Below, piece by piece: positions 23,901 through 36,221 of a stretch of 64,000 nt of DNA (position 1 is the first letter of the stretch; each line of letters begins with the position of its first letter). The stretch is from Punica granatum (lineage: Eukaryota; Streptophyta; Magnoliopsida; Myrtales; Lythraceae), in assembly GCF_007655135.1 (NCBI RefSeq), contig NC_045132.1, forward strand, positions 25,228,354-25,292,353. Direction: 5' to 3'. The position numbers and the translations under genes are program-made. The notes beneath the pieces were generated by a model. The model did no database searches. It saw nothing but the letters and a program-made list of their open reading frames with translations, and had not been told where the DNA came from.

Positions 23901-25699
23901 AAAAGGGCCGAGGCTCGTATTGCAGAAATAACAACCTCAGTAAGAATTTCCAACTTCGATGATACTCATGTTTCAAGCGACACCCATGTCACTGCAAAAT
24001 CGACGTCGACTACATGCAAGATGGAATCAACACTCTGGACATTCCATGAAATTTATACCAATGTTGCAGGATGGACTCGAAGTTGTACCGCCGAGGGGGA
24101 GTCAAGCAGCATGGTGGAAGCAACTTCTTACCTTGACTCGAAGATCACTCTTGAACATGTCCAGAGACGTTGGCTATTACTGGCTGAGGATAATAGTTTA
24201 CCTGATCGTCTCAGTCTGTGTCGGTACGATCTTCTTCGATGTGGGGAACAGTTACACTGCGATATTGGCTCGTGGAGCTTGCGGCGCTTTCATATCAGGC
24301 TTCATGACATTTATGTCAATAGGAGGATTCCCCTCTTTCATCGAAGAAATGAAGGTGAGCCAAACTTTGTCTCAAAAACCGACTAAGCATGAGTTTTTTC
24401 AGTTCACCATGTCTTTCATAACGAGTGGTACAAGCCACACGAGCTTCGTGAACAGGCCTAGAGTTTACCTAGATCCATAGGCTTGTGGGGGTTCGCGTGT
24501 CAGGGCTGAGATGCAAGGAGCCCCTCCAGCAAAATGAAATGAATAAATTTGTAGAAACGAACCCGCCAACTAGATATTTGGCTTTATGGATCTTATTTTC
24601 TTTCTGTAATCCAGGTTTTCTACCGAGAGAGACGTAACGGGTATTATGGAGTTGCAGTCTACATTGTCTCAAACTTCCTCTCTTCGTTCCCATTTTTGGT
24701 AGCTATAGCAAGTGTCACAGGGACCATTACCTACCACATGGTCAAGTTCCGGCCCGGCTTTTCTCACTACGTGTACTTCTGCCTAAACATATTCTCCTGC
24801 ATCGCAGTCATAGAGAGCCTCATGATGGTTGTTGCCTCATTGGTTCCAAACTTCTTGATGGGCATCGTGACAGGAGCGGGAATTATTGTAAGAAAGCCTC
24901 AGGCCAAACCCTTTTATATTCTTTTTGGTTCCAATGGTCCTTCGATCTGCATGTCAATTTTCGGTTGCTGTGTAGGGGATTCTAATGATGACTTCCGGGT
25001 TCTTCCGATTGCTGCCTGACCTTCCGAAACCATTTTGGCGATACCCGATTTCATATCTCAGTTACGGCTCATGGGCAATTCAGGTACACCTATGTGAGAA
25101 AGTACTGTGTCATTGGCGTCATTCAAGTATGTATGGCGTTGAATAACACAGATATCTGTTTTCATATACAAGCTTTCATACATAGACGAAACACATCTTA
25201 TACTAATGCGTTGTGCTGTACACAACCAGAAAATGTGTTTCCGACGAAAGAATTGCAAGAAGCTGTAAAACTGATGCTGCTTACAGAAACAGACATGACA
25301 AGGAAAAGTTTAATAAGGAAACTCATCTTCTTTGTTTTTGTGTAGGGAGCATACAAGAATGACCTGATCGGCCTTGAATTCGATCCCCTGATACCAGGAG
25401 AGCCGAAGCTGAAGGGTGAGGTAATCATCACAACTATGTTCGGGATCCCGCTGGACCATTCCAAGTGGTGGGACTTGGGGGCTGTCTTTACCATTCTCGT
25501 GATCTACAGGATCGTCTTCTTTGTCATCCTCAAGTTCAAAGAGAGGGTGTCCCCCGTCTTCCACAAGATATATGCGAAGAGAACTCTACACCATCTCGAT
25601 AAAAGGCCTTCCTTCAGAAAGTTAGGCTCGTTATCGAAACGTCACCAACCACTGCAATCCCTGTCTTCTCAAGAGGGTCTCAACTCTCCACTCAACTAG
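20917..25699 (+). CDS. ABC transporter G family half-transporter, ABCG12/15 type, copy 1
   Basis: Nine exons: 20917-21193, 22196-22275, 22505-22966, 23562-23684, 23808-23939, 24070-24354, 24615-24887, 24976-25083, 25346-25699; 697 residues. After a Gly-rich N-terminus comes one nucleotide-binding domain: Walker [10 protein letters not shown] (78-86), Q-loop YVTQED, signature ISGGEKKR (184-191), Walker B LLFLDEP (204-210), H-loop His about 241. A C-terminal transmembrane half follows, with [39 protein letters not shown] and [18 protein letters not shown]. The domain order (NBD then TMD) and single half make it an ABCG/WBC protein. ABCG members of this clade work at the plasma membrane, and relatives export cuticular lipids; the substrate here is not known. 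It lies head-to-tail with a second copy, consistent with tandem duplication. The ATG follows a GAA-rich leader. Confidence 0.95.
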
Positions 25700-26771
25700 G
25701 AGCTCCCGGAAGATTGGGGCTCTTCTTCCCAAATGTAAAATGAAAGTTGTCGTGTAGCCTACTGATTTTTGGATAGATTTGATACGAAATATACAAAGTT
25801 TACCCGATAAGGATCGTTTCCATGGATTCAGATGTTTGCATACATGGGATATGTTCTGTCTGTACCATTCATACGTTACTAACTCAAGCATCATTATCAA
25901 TGTCTTGTTAATAAGGACATACTGTGGACTAGAATATCCTTGTGGGAACAGAATATTTTCTGACAGAGAGCTGATAGCTAATTCATCTCTTACACAAACC
26001 GTTCAATACGCATCACTCAGCTTACTTTCCCGCTAACCCAACTACCGTCTCATTCCTATTCGGTGCATCCGAAATGAATTGATCATCCCCGCCGATAGCT
26101 GATACAGTGCAGCTCAACACCACTCCATTGGCCTTATCACTTCCTTCCTCAAGCACTGAAGTGGAAGTTCTCAGAATTGTCTTCTGTTACATATTTCGAA
26201 CACATCAGAGACGTTCATACTGGTTTAATTCGACGACACAGATTCTACTTGACAAGGCACCGGTCACAGCCCTAACGATCACATGTCCACTGTCTCAGTG
26301 GCCTCCAGTCAATGTCAAATTTCTTCTTGATGGGCACCGAAAATTAATGGAGGGCGCTGGGGTTTGCAGTGATATTTGGTGCATTTGTACCAACACAAGT
26401 AAATGCAATTGCGCAGTCCGGGAAACGGGTAGTTGCTGTTTCTTACTCACACATTAACATCAGCAGGAAACCACCCTCTGCTTTCAGCAGCCTTGACATT
26501 AATAATGTCACCATCACCCTGTCCTTATGGAATTATTAACTTATGACCCTATCAGATGTTTTAGATTCTGCAAGGGCTACATCATTTTATTAATGACGAG
26601 GATAGTCTTACATATTGAGCTTAAGCAATGTGGTAGTCGGACTCATACAAAGAGTGGTGTGGTTCAATTAGTCTTTTAAGTATCAACGCTGAGATTTTAG
26701 CAAGTATATAATGGTGGTCTAGTTTCATCCAAGATCTCTCTCTTGTTCTGTTGGCTTGAAGCGCAGTGGAG
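25700..26771. other. Spacer between the two ABCG genes, with promoter of copy 2
   Basis: This holds the 3' UTR of copy 1 and the promoter of copy 2. I see no exon-like remnant of a third transporter. The frame at 26107-26457 has no recognisable domain. Confidence 0.5.
26705..26711 (+). promoter_or_regulatory. Candidate TATA box of ABCG copy 2
   Basis: TATATAA lies 61 bp upstream of the ATG at 26772. This predicts a very short leader of about 30 nt. No other TATA-like string fits better nearby. Inferred from position only. Confidence 0.4.
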
Positions 26772-29700
26772 ATGGAGAATGTGGAGGGGAGTGGCCGTGG
26801 TGGTCTCGGTCCTGAAGCTAACCGAGACGAAGAGGGGTCCGCAGCAATGTACTTGGTGTGGGAAGAGCTCTCGGTGATCTTGCCGAACATGGGCAATGGA
26901 CATTCTCGGAAACTGCTCAATGGGGTCACTGGGTTCGCTGAGCCTGGTAGGCTCCTGGCCATTATGGGACCTTCCGGTTCGGGCAAATCAACTCTTCTGG
27001 ACTCACTTTCAGGTTCTCTCCCTGTGCCTCTAATTCATATGGAGAATTTATAATAAGATGGATAAGTTGTTTACTTGTTATGAACTTACGAATGTGGAAA
27101 TAAGGCCCGTTTTCGTTCGCCGATGGGCTTGCATGATTTTCCATTCCAGGATAGCATCTATGAATGGAATATTATTTATACGATTGCTTTCGTTTTTCGG
27201 GTAAAATATGACAGTGAGGAACAGTGCGTAGTGTCCTTCCTGTAGACCATAATGGATGATAACATTTCTGGAAACAAGAAGAAGCGTCTCTCTTTCTTTT
27301 TGTGATCACACTGGAAGGAGACATGACAAGACACAGGTTTCAAGTGGAGATGAAATGCAGGACAAGTCTCATTCCGGATTTTGAATGACGGAAATCGCTT
27401 CAAAAGACATCGATATTGCCGTTAAAAATGAAGTGATTACTATTACAGCGGGTTTTTGTGGTTCTTATGATTATCGGCTTCGATGCAGGAAGATTATCTG
27501 CAAATTGCATCATGACCGGGAACGTCCTCCTCAACAGGAAGCAGAGAAAATTGAACTCCAGTGGTCCCGTAAGTATTTAATGATGCAATTCAAAAACTCG
27601 GGGCATCAAACAGAATGTCAAATGTTTCTTGGCTCCTTTCGAATTTCAGGCATACGTAACTCAAGAAGATGTACTGCTGGGGACTCTAACAGTTAGAGAA
27701 ACGATAACTTATTCTGCCCATTTGAGGCTTCCGGCTTCAATGACCGATGAGGAGATTAATCGTTCCATTGAGGGGGTCATCGACCAGATGGGTCTTCAAG
27801 ACTGCGCCGACCGCCTTATCGGGAACTGGCACTTACGAGGAATAAGTGGAGGGGAAAGGAAGAGAGTCAGCATTGCACTGGAAATTCTCACAAGGCCGAT
27901 CCTGTTATTTCTAGACGAACCCACCAGTGGGCTAGACAGTGCCTCTGCTTTCTTTGTTGTACAAACTCTTCGGGATATCGCTCACAGTGGCAGAACTGTG
28001 ATCTCAGCGGTTCACCAACCAAGCTCTGAAGTTTTCAAGTTGTTTGATGATCTGTGTCTTCTTTCTGATGGAGAAACAGTTTACTTTGGCCGAGCAGAAA
28101 CGGCAGTGGAGGTAGAGACTTTTTACGTTGAATGTCTCCATAGCCTGGAAATATAGAATTCCATGTTATTGAGAAGTGTTACTAACATAGAAATTATACA
28201 ATGTTTCCCGAGTTATGCAGTTCTTTGCTGAAACAGGGTTTCCCTGTCCCAGTCGCAGAAACCCTTCCGACCATTTCCTTCGTTGCATTAACACCGACTT
28301 TGACACAGTCACGACTTACATGGGACTTTACCGAGCAAGTGTATGTATGGTATCTTCAATGCAAGTTTGTGTATATCGTTGCGGCTTAGAGGTACCATTA
28401 GCTCTGTACCTGCTATAGGAATGCTGCATCATAGTTGCTGCTACTAGTACCAGTCAAGCATCTCTTCGTCATACCGAGATACGCTACTTTCGAGCTATTA
28501 ACAGTCCATCTCGGCAATCGAGCCTCACAGCTATCCTCTTTTCTATTATAGGAAATCGAAACTTTGTCAGACCCACTCACCAACACAATGACAGCAACAG
28601 TTAAAGCTTTGCTTGTGAAGAAATACAGGAGCTCGAAGTATGCATCGAATTTAAGAGTCAGGATCCAAGAAATCTCAAAGATTGTAAGCATTTTAAACTC
28701 TTATTCAGTTGAGTAATCGGTGGCGTACTTTTCCTTGGCTTAGGTACAAAAGTAACTAATTCCAATTCCCAATGAACTTCCGCTGGCGTTCATAGGAAGG
28801 ACTCATGCTAGAAAGGATCAGAGGCAGCCAAGCGAAATGGTGGAAACAGCTCTTAACTTTGACAAGCAGATCTTTCGTGAACATGTCCCGGGATATCGGG
28901 TACTACTGGCTAAGGATAGTAATATATGTAGTAGTGTCGATATCCGTCGGTACCGTCTTCTTCGATGTTGGGACAAGTTTCAATGCAATCTTTGCACGGG
29001 GTTCTTGCGGAGCGTTCATTTCAGGATTTATGACTTTCATGTCAATTGGAGGCTTTCCATCTTTTATTGAAGAGATGAAGGCAAGAGAGTGTTTCCGATG
29101 TTAACGTGTGAAGAACTGCCAGAAATAGATCACCTAAAGCTCTGGTCCTTTTCTTGTCGACAGGTTTTCTACCGGGAAAGAGTTAATCGACACTACGGGA
29201 TAGCTGTGTATACTCTAGCAAACTTCATCTCTGCATCTCCGTTTCTAGCGATGATGTCTCTTGCCAGTTCAGCCATCACTTATTATATGGTGAAACTTCG
29301 GCCCGGGATTTCCCATTTCCTGTACGTCTGGCTCGACCTTCTAGCCTCCATTGCAGTGGTTGAGAGCTCCATGATGATTATAGCTGCACTGGTCCCAAAC
29401 TTCCTAATGGGAGTCATCTTAGGGGCAGGATATATTGTAAGTTTTATTCACAGGCTGTTCGTTTTTCCATCGTTAACTATTGCTTCTACTCTTCAATGTC
29501 GATTAACTTTGTTCATAAATTACTTGTGTAGGGAATCATGATGATGACTTCTGGGTATTTTCGATTCCTTCCGGACCTTCCCAAGGTGTTCTGGCGCTAT
29601 CCTATTTCATACATCAACTATGGTGCGTGGGCATTACAGGTGAGTTTCAGTAGAAAGAAATTTTCAAAGCAGTATAATTTCTTGAGCTCTAAGTAACCAA

Positions 29701-30193
29701 CACCAAAGGTCGAAATGCGACTTAGCAGTATCTTCAAAGGCAAGTACTTTGATGATTTATGAATATCAACATCAAATGATAAGTTAAGACATAAATGATA
29801 AAGCTTACCTCATTGTTTTTCGACTGCGGCGTGCAGGGAGCATACAAGAATGACATGATTGGGCTCGAGTTTGATCCTCTGTTTCCTGGAGACCCCAAGC
29901 TGAAAGGCGAAGACATCCTCAAGGACACGCTTAAGATAAAAGTGAGCTACTCGAAATGGTGGGATGTTGCAGCCATTGCAGCTATTCTCGTTTCTTGCAG
30001 ACTTCTCTTTTTCGTGATCCTTAAGTTCAAAGAGAGAGCTTCTCCATGCTTTCGAGCACTTCTTACAAAAAGAATTCTTCGGAATCTCAGTAAGAGGCCT
30101 TCGTTTCGGAAGATTCCATCCTTCCCATCCCAACGGCAGCACAATCTTCACCCTTTGTCATTACAGGAAGGCTTGGATTCACCAGTCCCATGA
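26772..30193 (+). CDS. ABC transporter G family half-transporter, ABCG12/15 type, copy 2
   Basis: Nine exons: 26772-27012, 27489-27568, 27650-28111, 28221-28340, 28552-28683, 28796-29080, 29164-29436, 29532-29639, 29837-30193; 685 residues. Walker A is GPSGSGKST (66-74), signature ISGGERKR (172-179), Walker B LLFLDEP (192-198) and the H-loop His is about 229. The transmembrane half parallels copy 1. Six of the nine exons (2, 3, 5, 6, 7 and 8) have exactly the same length as in copy 1 (80, 462, 132, 285, 273 and 108 nt). The end of exon 4 differs: YMGLYRAS where copy 1 has TLKGSQRIR. Intron 6 needs a GC donor (AAG|GCAAGA at 29080/29081). The first ATG is at 26772; the in-frame GTG six bases upstream is not needed. 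Likely a plasma-membrane lipid or metabolite exporter; the substrate is unknown. Confidence 0.94.
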
Positions 30194-30703
30194 ATTTAAC
30201 ATGCTTGTGCTTGTAGATCTTTGTTGAAGGATTTACTGATCGCAGCGATTCTACTCATTAAATGTATCTTCCTAAGAATATTTTTCTTCATTAATTAACT
30301 TGAGAAAGCTGCAAAAATGATGACGACTGAGGTCGCCAATGACCTTGATTGGGGGTGATGGCTGCTGATGAAGTCACCTCAAATGATCAAACCCTGATTT
30401 GAAATGCACAAGGAATATATCATAACAATGAGAGATATATTATCTCGAGACAACTAACCATTGCTGCATTACTTTGAAAAGCCACCAGTATATATGAAAC
30501 AAAAGATTGACTTCAGTTGAATATATCTCTCTTCCAAATGAAATCGAAGTTACACACCTCTTTTCCAGTCAGTCAGCCGATTTAAGTCATCAAATCGAAT
30601 GGAGATTACAATAAATGAATATGTCAAACTCACATCCACATCCCAATTGTACTCCACAAGCAAATAGCTTTGAAGGAGTATGTATGTCTTTTTTTGGCTA
30701 TTG
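30194..30703. other. Convergent spacer between ABCG copy 2 and the TRAUCO-like gene
   Basis: This contains the 3' UTRs of two convergent genes. No further gene is visible. Confidence 0.5.
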
Positions 30704-32859
30704 CTATTGCTGCTTCTCATTGACTGCACCATTCTCGAACCGGCCATCGAAACCATGATAAGCGACTTCAACCATAGGTCTGGGGACTGGGCGTCCATCA
30801 AAGCTCTCAGGGAAAAACTCAAACTCAGGACCAAAGTTAAAACTTACCGCACAACTTGGTTGATTCGGAAGAGTATACATCGAAGCAGCAGGATAGTATC
30901 TGCCCCCATATAGATCCTTGAAAGCAACTCCTTGACAAAGGCCATTTTTGAAGAAAGAAATCTCACTCCCTGCTCAAAGAAATACACGAATATATAATTA
31001 GTTAAGGAACACGTGCTTAAGGTAAAGTCACCGGGTAGAAATCAAGCATTTACACTTCCGTAGAACAAAAATATTGATTCTCTAGATGCATGCAGTGAGC
31101 TGACACCTGCTTTCTTCAATCGACTGAGGGCAAGTGTGGGGTATTAGGCATCAAAATTTGGATGTCTAATTATCATCAATGTCAATTAGTATGAATGCTA
31201 TTGGAGCCTCTCTCATTCCTTTTACCAAAGATAATGATTCGATTGAAACCCCAGATTCATACTAGAACCACAATGATTTTCATCAATAAAACTCCAAACT
31301 AAGCCCAAAGATTCCTCAAGTAAAAACCATTAAATAGACGTCAAGTCATCGTGCCCATTATACCCTGGGTGAGACACGATCTATAGAGTCTGGAACTATC
31401 CATGGGTTATTAGGCATCGAAATAGAATCTTTATATAATGCAGAGCTAAAATGACCAAATCTTGTCCATCAAATAATTTGATCATCGTATCATAGTAATG
31501 CCATTAACTGAACCAGGTATTCAAAATTTGTCAGGCATCAGCAAAACCGACTTAATGCATCCGGAGTAAATTTTTGGTATAGCTGCACTGCTGCACCAGT
31601 AGCATCTCAACAATGGCTATGAGCAACCAAAGTGTTAACTTTTCTCACAATCTCAAAGAAAGCTCTAAACTTTTTAAACAAATAGACACAATAGAGAAGC
31701 AGCAGTCACCCATACATACAGCAGATTTCACCCCGATCACTAACAGCAATCGTAAATACCGAAGACAATAAAATCACATTATTGTAAGAATTTTCTACTC
31801 TACATCGAGCTATAGGCACCCAACAACCGAATATACTTGAGAACTTAGAGTTTGTAAATCCTTACCAGGCACTACCCTGGGCGGATCGTCCTTTGGGTCT
31901 TGTGCGCAAAGATATCTCTGTCCCTTATACAAGACCGCGTGAGGTGGCTTCGGAGCATACGACCCTCCATCGGGTAAATTGACGTAGAAACCGATCACAT
32001 CACCTTCCTTGTACCCTTCCTCTCCATACTTCTCCCTCAATGCCTTATGCACCTTGCTCCCATCAATGTCCCTGTACCCGAAGCTGTTCCCGTCGTAGCC
32101 CACGGGGGCCTGCAAGTCCCCTTTTTCCATAGACCACCCCAACCTCGTGTGCCCCGTTTCGCCCAGTTTCTCCACCTTGATCTCGAAATACCACGCCCCC
32201 TCGCAGACCCCTCTCGTGGCCCTCACCATTCGGTATCCTTTCGTGCTCGACGCGCTCATCCGGTCCTCGCTCAGCTCGACCTTCTCGGCCTTGTAGACTT
32301 TGGAGAGGCATATTGTCATCTCGGGCGAGTCGTCGGACTTGTCCGGGAACCTCATCAAGGGAGCAATCAGCACGGTCTCCTCAGTGTGGCCGTTGGGGTG
32401 GCTCCCATTCTTGCTCTTCTTCTTCCCCTTCCTCGTCGACTTGGTCACCCACAGATTGTTGCTCTTCTTCTTTGATTTCTTCGAGCTCGCACCTGAGGAC
32501 CGGGCACCAGAACCTTCTAGAGCTTCCCCATGGTTCCCGTTGGCGTCCTCCGACTCCTGAGGCAATGCGGGGTCGTCATCGGCGGCGATTTTCTGCCGTT
32601 TAGGGGGCTTCTCGGGGTCTTCGGAAGGAGGCTCGTCCGAAGACAGGTCGTCTGAGAGGGGCTCCGGCATTGAATCGAACCCCTCAGCTGGTTCCAGAGG
32701 CGGTTCCGCACCAGATTCTGGGGCAAGTGAGGTGTCCCCCTCCGGCTCAAGCGGCGGCGGCGGCGATGGTGATGAATCCTCGGGCTGATTGGGGGCGGAG
32801 GGCTCGGTATCTTCTCCGCCTTCCCCAGATTCTGGGAATTGAGCTTCGAGAGCTTCCAT
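30704..32859 (-). CDS. TRO: SPRY-domain protein, TRAUCO/ASH2-like subunit of COMPASS-type H3K4 methyltransferase complexes
   Basis: Two exons, 32859-31866 and 30969-30704; 419 residues. Residues 1-160 are acidic, Pro-rich and then Lys-rich ([20 protein letters not shown]), likely disordered with nuclear-localisation character. A SPRY domain spans about 190-375: [54 protein letters not shown], then [20 protein letters not shown] and [11 protein letters not shown] in exon 2. This is the plant ASH2 homologue, which acts with SET-domain enzymes, WDR5 and RbBP5 homologues in histone H3 Lys4 methylation. The intron splits a Gly codon in VVPG|SEIS. The frame is open further upstream (next in-frame ATG at 33105, 82 codons earlier), but the Met at 32859 gives the expected acidic N-terminus. 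Confidence 0.92.
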
Positions 32860-33702
32860 GGAGGATGGCAGAGGGAGCAGAAGAAACAACCTCGGACGAT
32901 CTGAGACTGAAGTGAGGTGACGAGGATGTTTCCTCGGCAGCTCGGAAAGTTCGAAACGGAGAGAGATGGACGAGGAATGCATGAATTCATGCACCGGGCG
33001 TACGTACACCCAGCCAGGTAACGTGGTGGGACCAATGATCTTTCTCTTCCAAGGTGCAGGTGAACCGGGTGCGTCCAGTTGTTTCGAAAACCAATCTGGG
33101 CTCATTGAAGAAGCTATGGGCCCATTATATGGTAAAGTGGGGCGTGTCGTCGTGGTAGTGTGGACTTGGCCCAAGAAAGTTTGCGGCCCATTATCTAGTC
33201 AGCTTTGGGCCAGTCATTTGGGCATGGGAAAAGCCCATTTCTTCTCATTCCAGAGCCCCCACAGTCGTGAAGCGACATCAATTTTGTCACAAGGATTTGC
33301 GAGTATATTGCTCTGTCACTGTTTGACATCCAGTGCATATATAGCCACTTTTATTTTATTTTTTTCGTTTGCCGATTCCATAAGCCCATGAGCATAGTAC
33401 ATTGAACACGAATTCTCTTTGCTTAGTCGAAGGTGAAGGTGAGTTTGGCCGGGAACAGTCATCCTTTGCAACATAGAGAGGGATAGAAAGGGCGAAAGTA
33501 TATGAAAACAATCCTCATATCATTCCATTATGTATCCTCCAATGTCAACAACAAATGGATTTGTTACATCAGCCACCACACCAGTGAAGGGCAAAAACCT
33601 TTAATAGAAGCATAAGAAAATGAATCCTAAAAGTAAAACAGCTCAAAGTCCATGGGACTGTAGAAGTTCAGTCATTGATGGTCCATGCCGTTCTCTGGAC
33701 TC
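32860..33702. other. TRAUCO promoter and UBC 3' region
   Basis: The promoter/5' leader of the TRAUCO-like gene and the 3' UTR of the E2 gene share this interval. No extra gene is seen. Confidence 0.5.
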
Positions 33703-34949
33703 TTAAGCAGCGCTTGGAGGTTTGTACAGCTTCTCCACCATCTTCCTATACTCTGCAAGTTGAACACAGAACAACGATCAGACACCTCTTCTCTGTAACT
33801 TGACCGCATGGGCGGCAATCGCTAATTCACAATTCGAACTCAGTCGTAATTATGGAAAGGAGGGGAGGACAAGAGCTTACCTTCCTGGTTGCTCCATAGC
33901 TGTGCTGCCTGAGGATTCAAAGGAGAGCTCGTGTTTGGTTCTGATGTCACAGGCAATATTTAGCACGGATTAGCTATGAAGACTTTCCGAATGGATTTTG
34001 TACATCATCCCATACAACAATATACAACAAAATACCATACCTCCAAGCAGACTCTGGATAGACAGTAATATGGTTCTGACATCATAAGCGGATGACCACT
34101 TATCCTGCAAAAACATGGGATAAATCAAGTTAGGGGGCTGATAATTCTTGGGTATGCCATAACTTCACCATCTGGAGCAAATGGATATTCGAATTGTTAC
34201 CTGAAGAATGTCCAAGCATATGTTGCCGTAAACATCCACGTTCGGGTGGAAGCAAGCGGTCTCAAACTTCACCTTAGGAGGCTTAAACGGGTAATCATTC
34301 GGAAAGGCAAGGGAGAGCTTGTACTCCGTGCCTTCAAAGACTGTGTCTTTGCTTCCAGTAATTGTGCCTTTCCAGCAGAATATATTGTCTTCCTCGGGGA
34401 ATGCCGATATCCCGGGATCACCGCTCATCTGAATGGAATTGCACCGGTAAAAGAATGAGCATGCAATATGAGAACCATTTAACAAATATATACTGCGCTT
34501 ACCATTAAAGCCATCAACTCTGATTGCAACCTGTTTCATAAAAGAAGCACAAGAAAACATCAGATCAGACGAGCTCAGATACAGCTTATTGCTCACACTA
34601 ACAAGCCAAGAAATCGATGAATCGGGTAATCTAGTGCGAGAAAGTTTGATATCAACCCATTACTTGCAATAGCTCGTTCATTGATCAGACGGAGCATCAA
34701 ATTAAATTAATGACTTACCTTTTTTTTTTCTTTTTTCAATCGGCAATTAGGGTTTCTGTTGACTGATTCAAGATTTCGCCTAAACAGAGAAAGAATTTGG
34801 GGATCGAATTCGTGCGTAAGTCAGTACCTTTTGAGAACAGATTGGGTGTCAACACTCTTTGCGGCGGGGAGAGGCTGTTTGGGGGAGGGAGCGACCGCCG
34901 GAGTGTTGCCTTGGTACCTATCCTCGGTCTGCCCATTAACGGCGGCCAT
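33703..34949 (-). CDS. Ubiquitin-conjugating enzyme E2, UBC19/UBC20 type (UBE2C/UbcH10 homologue)
   Basis: Six exons: 34949-34828, 34530-34503, 34428-34201, 34104-34041, 33940-33881, 33752-33703; 183 residues. The N-terminal extension (residues 1-36) is Pro/Ala-rich. The UBC fold starts at about RLQSELMALM (41-50). HPN is at 111-113 and the catalytic Cys is C121 in GNICLDIL. The sequence ends KMVEKLYKPPSAA. The N-terminal extension plus the ISAFPEEDNIFCWKGTI block marks the UbcH10-like class that serves the anaphase-promoting complex in mitosis. Assignment to the class is by motif and length. The gene could equally be UBC19 or UBC20. The second exon is only 28 nt. Confidence 0.95.
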
Positions 34950-35161
34950 GTCTGCTGTCTTCTTCTTCTTCTTCTCTGTCTTCGGATCGAATGGCAGAAG
35001 AGACCACTAGCAGGTCCGCAAGAGCAGATCGAATCGAAAAGGGCAAAGACCAAACTGGGTTTCGAACGCAGTCGCGCAGGTGAAAAGAGAAAGAGGGTGT
35101 GTGTCTGTGTGAGAAAGAAGAAGATTATCCGATGGAGGTTTCTCTTCTTCTTCCTCAACGC

Positions 35162-35198
<37 letters not shown>

Positions 35199-36221
35199 GA
35201 GAGCGGAGATCCGAGGGGGCTTAAAAATGGTGGGGAGTGGGGAGAGGAAAGGGACGACCTTTGGCTCTGGTCATGCGCGTCGCCGCATTAGGAAAGGGTT
35301 TTTCAAAATTTTTTGACCGTTGCGAAACGGATTTGTATTTGCAGATATCACTTTCCATTTTTTTCCTCTCTTTCCAACGGCTAGTTTCCTAATTGTGCTG
35401 ATTACCTTCGCCTTTATGAGAACAAACCAAACTATGTATATAACCTTGCCTTTTAATGACTGTTCTGTTCCGAAGAGTAATCTGGACCCTGTTATTAGAT
35501 TCCATTATCAGCGTCGTGTCTTGTCTAACTCGAGTGAATGCAATATATACCGCATGTAATACGTATACTTGGGCCAAGAAAAAAAGTGGAACACATATCA
35601 CGCGAATGCAGTATCTATCACGTGCTAATGTGCTATTACCATGCCTTCATGAGAACAAGCTATGGATAGTCCTGCCTTTAATGATTGATTTGTTCCAATG
35701 AGAACTCTGGACAAACTATGGATAGTACTGTCTTCAATGTTTGATTTGTTCCAATGAGTAATCTGGACGGGTATTATTAGATACAGTTATCCGAGTCGTG
35801 CTTTGTCTAACTCGAATTTATAAATTGTGTCTGTCTAATTAATGATTAAATGGTCGATAAAATATTTAATGAGATATTTAATTGTGAGCATTTAGTCAGT
35901 CTTCTTTGATCATTCATTCAATCTCGTCAAGTTGGCAAAGGTAAAAGGGATGATTTGTATCAGTATGGACGAGGTCGGTCCATTTTAAATCTGTAGATAG
36001 GCTCACGAATGATATTATATTAAGATCGAAAGAGAAGAGGGAGGAACTGAGAAGAGGGCTCCAACCCGAGGGCTAGACAGATCTCGGTTTTGAAACAGAG
36101 TTCGTTACAATTTACAACAAGGAAGAATCGGACTATGCTATGGTAAATCATATCAATTTCCCAGGACATATCATAATGCTAGCTACGAATGGTGAGGGCG
36201 GGCAATTTCCCCATCTGATGC
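34950..36221. other. E2 promoter region and spacer
   Basis: 34950-35200 is the leader of the E2 gene, ending in the GA tract listed separately. 35450-35760 contains a diverged direct repeat: AACAAACCAAACTATG and AACAAGCTATGGATAGT, and CCAATGAG..TCTGGAC twice. No gene is recognised. Confidence 0.5.
35165..35195. repeat. (GA)n microsatellite upstream of the E2 gene
   Basis: About 15 uninterrupted GA units, some 215 bp upstream of the ATG at 34949, read as CT on the gene strand. Likely in the 5' leader. Confidence 0.9.

Noticed and set aside
26107..26457. A 116-codon frame between the ABCG genes
   Set aside because: No transporter similarity or other domain; probably untranslated spacer.
26766..26771. 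GTG start two codons upstream of the ABCG copy 2 ATG
   Set aside because: Nuclear plant genes start at ATG; the ATG at 26772 is in the right context and frame.
30841..30850. A perfect GTAAGT donor inside the last exon of the TRAUCO-like gene
   Set aside because: Reading through gives a continuous conserved SPRY end ([18 protein letters not shown]) and a good stop, so it is coding; at most a cryptic donor.
32047..32603. Several plus-strand open frames over the TRAUCO-like gene
   Set aside because: They are antisense shadows of the GC-rich first exon.
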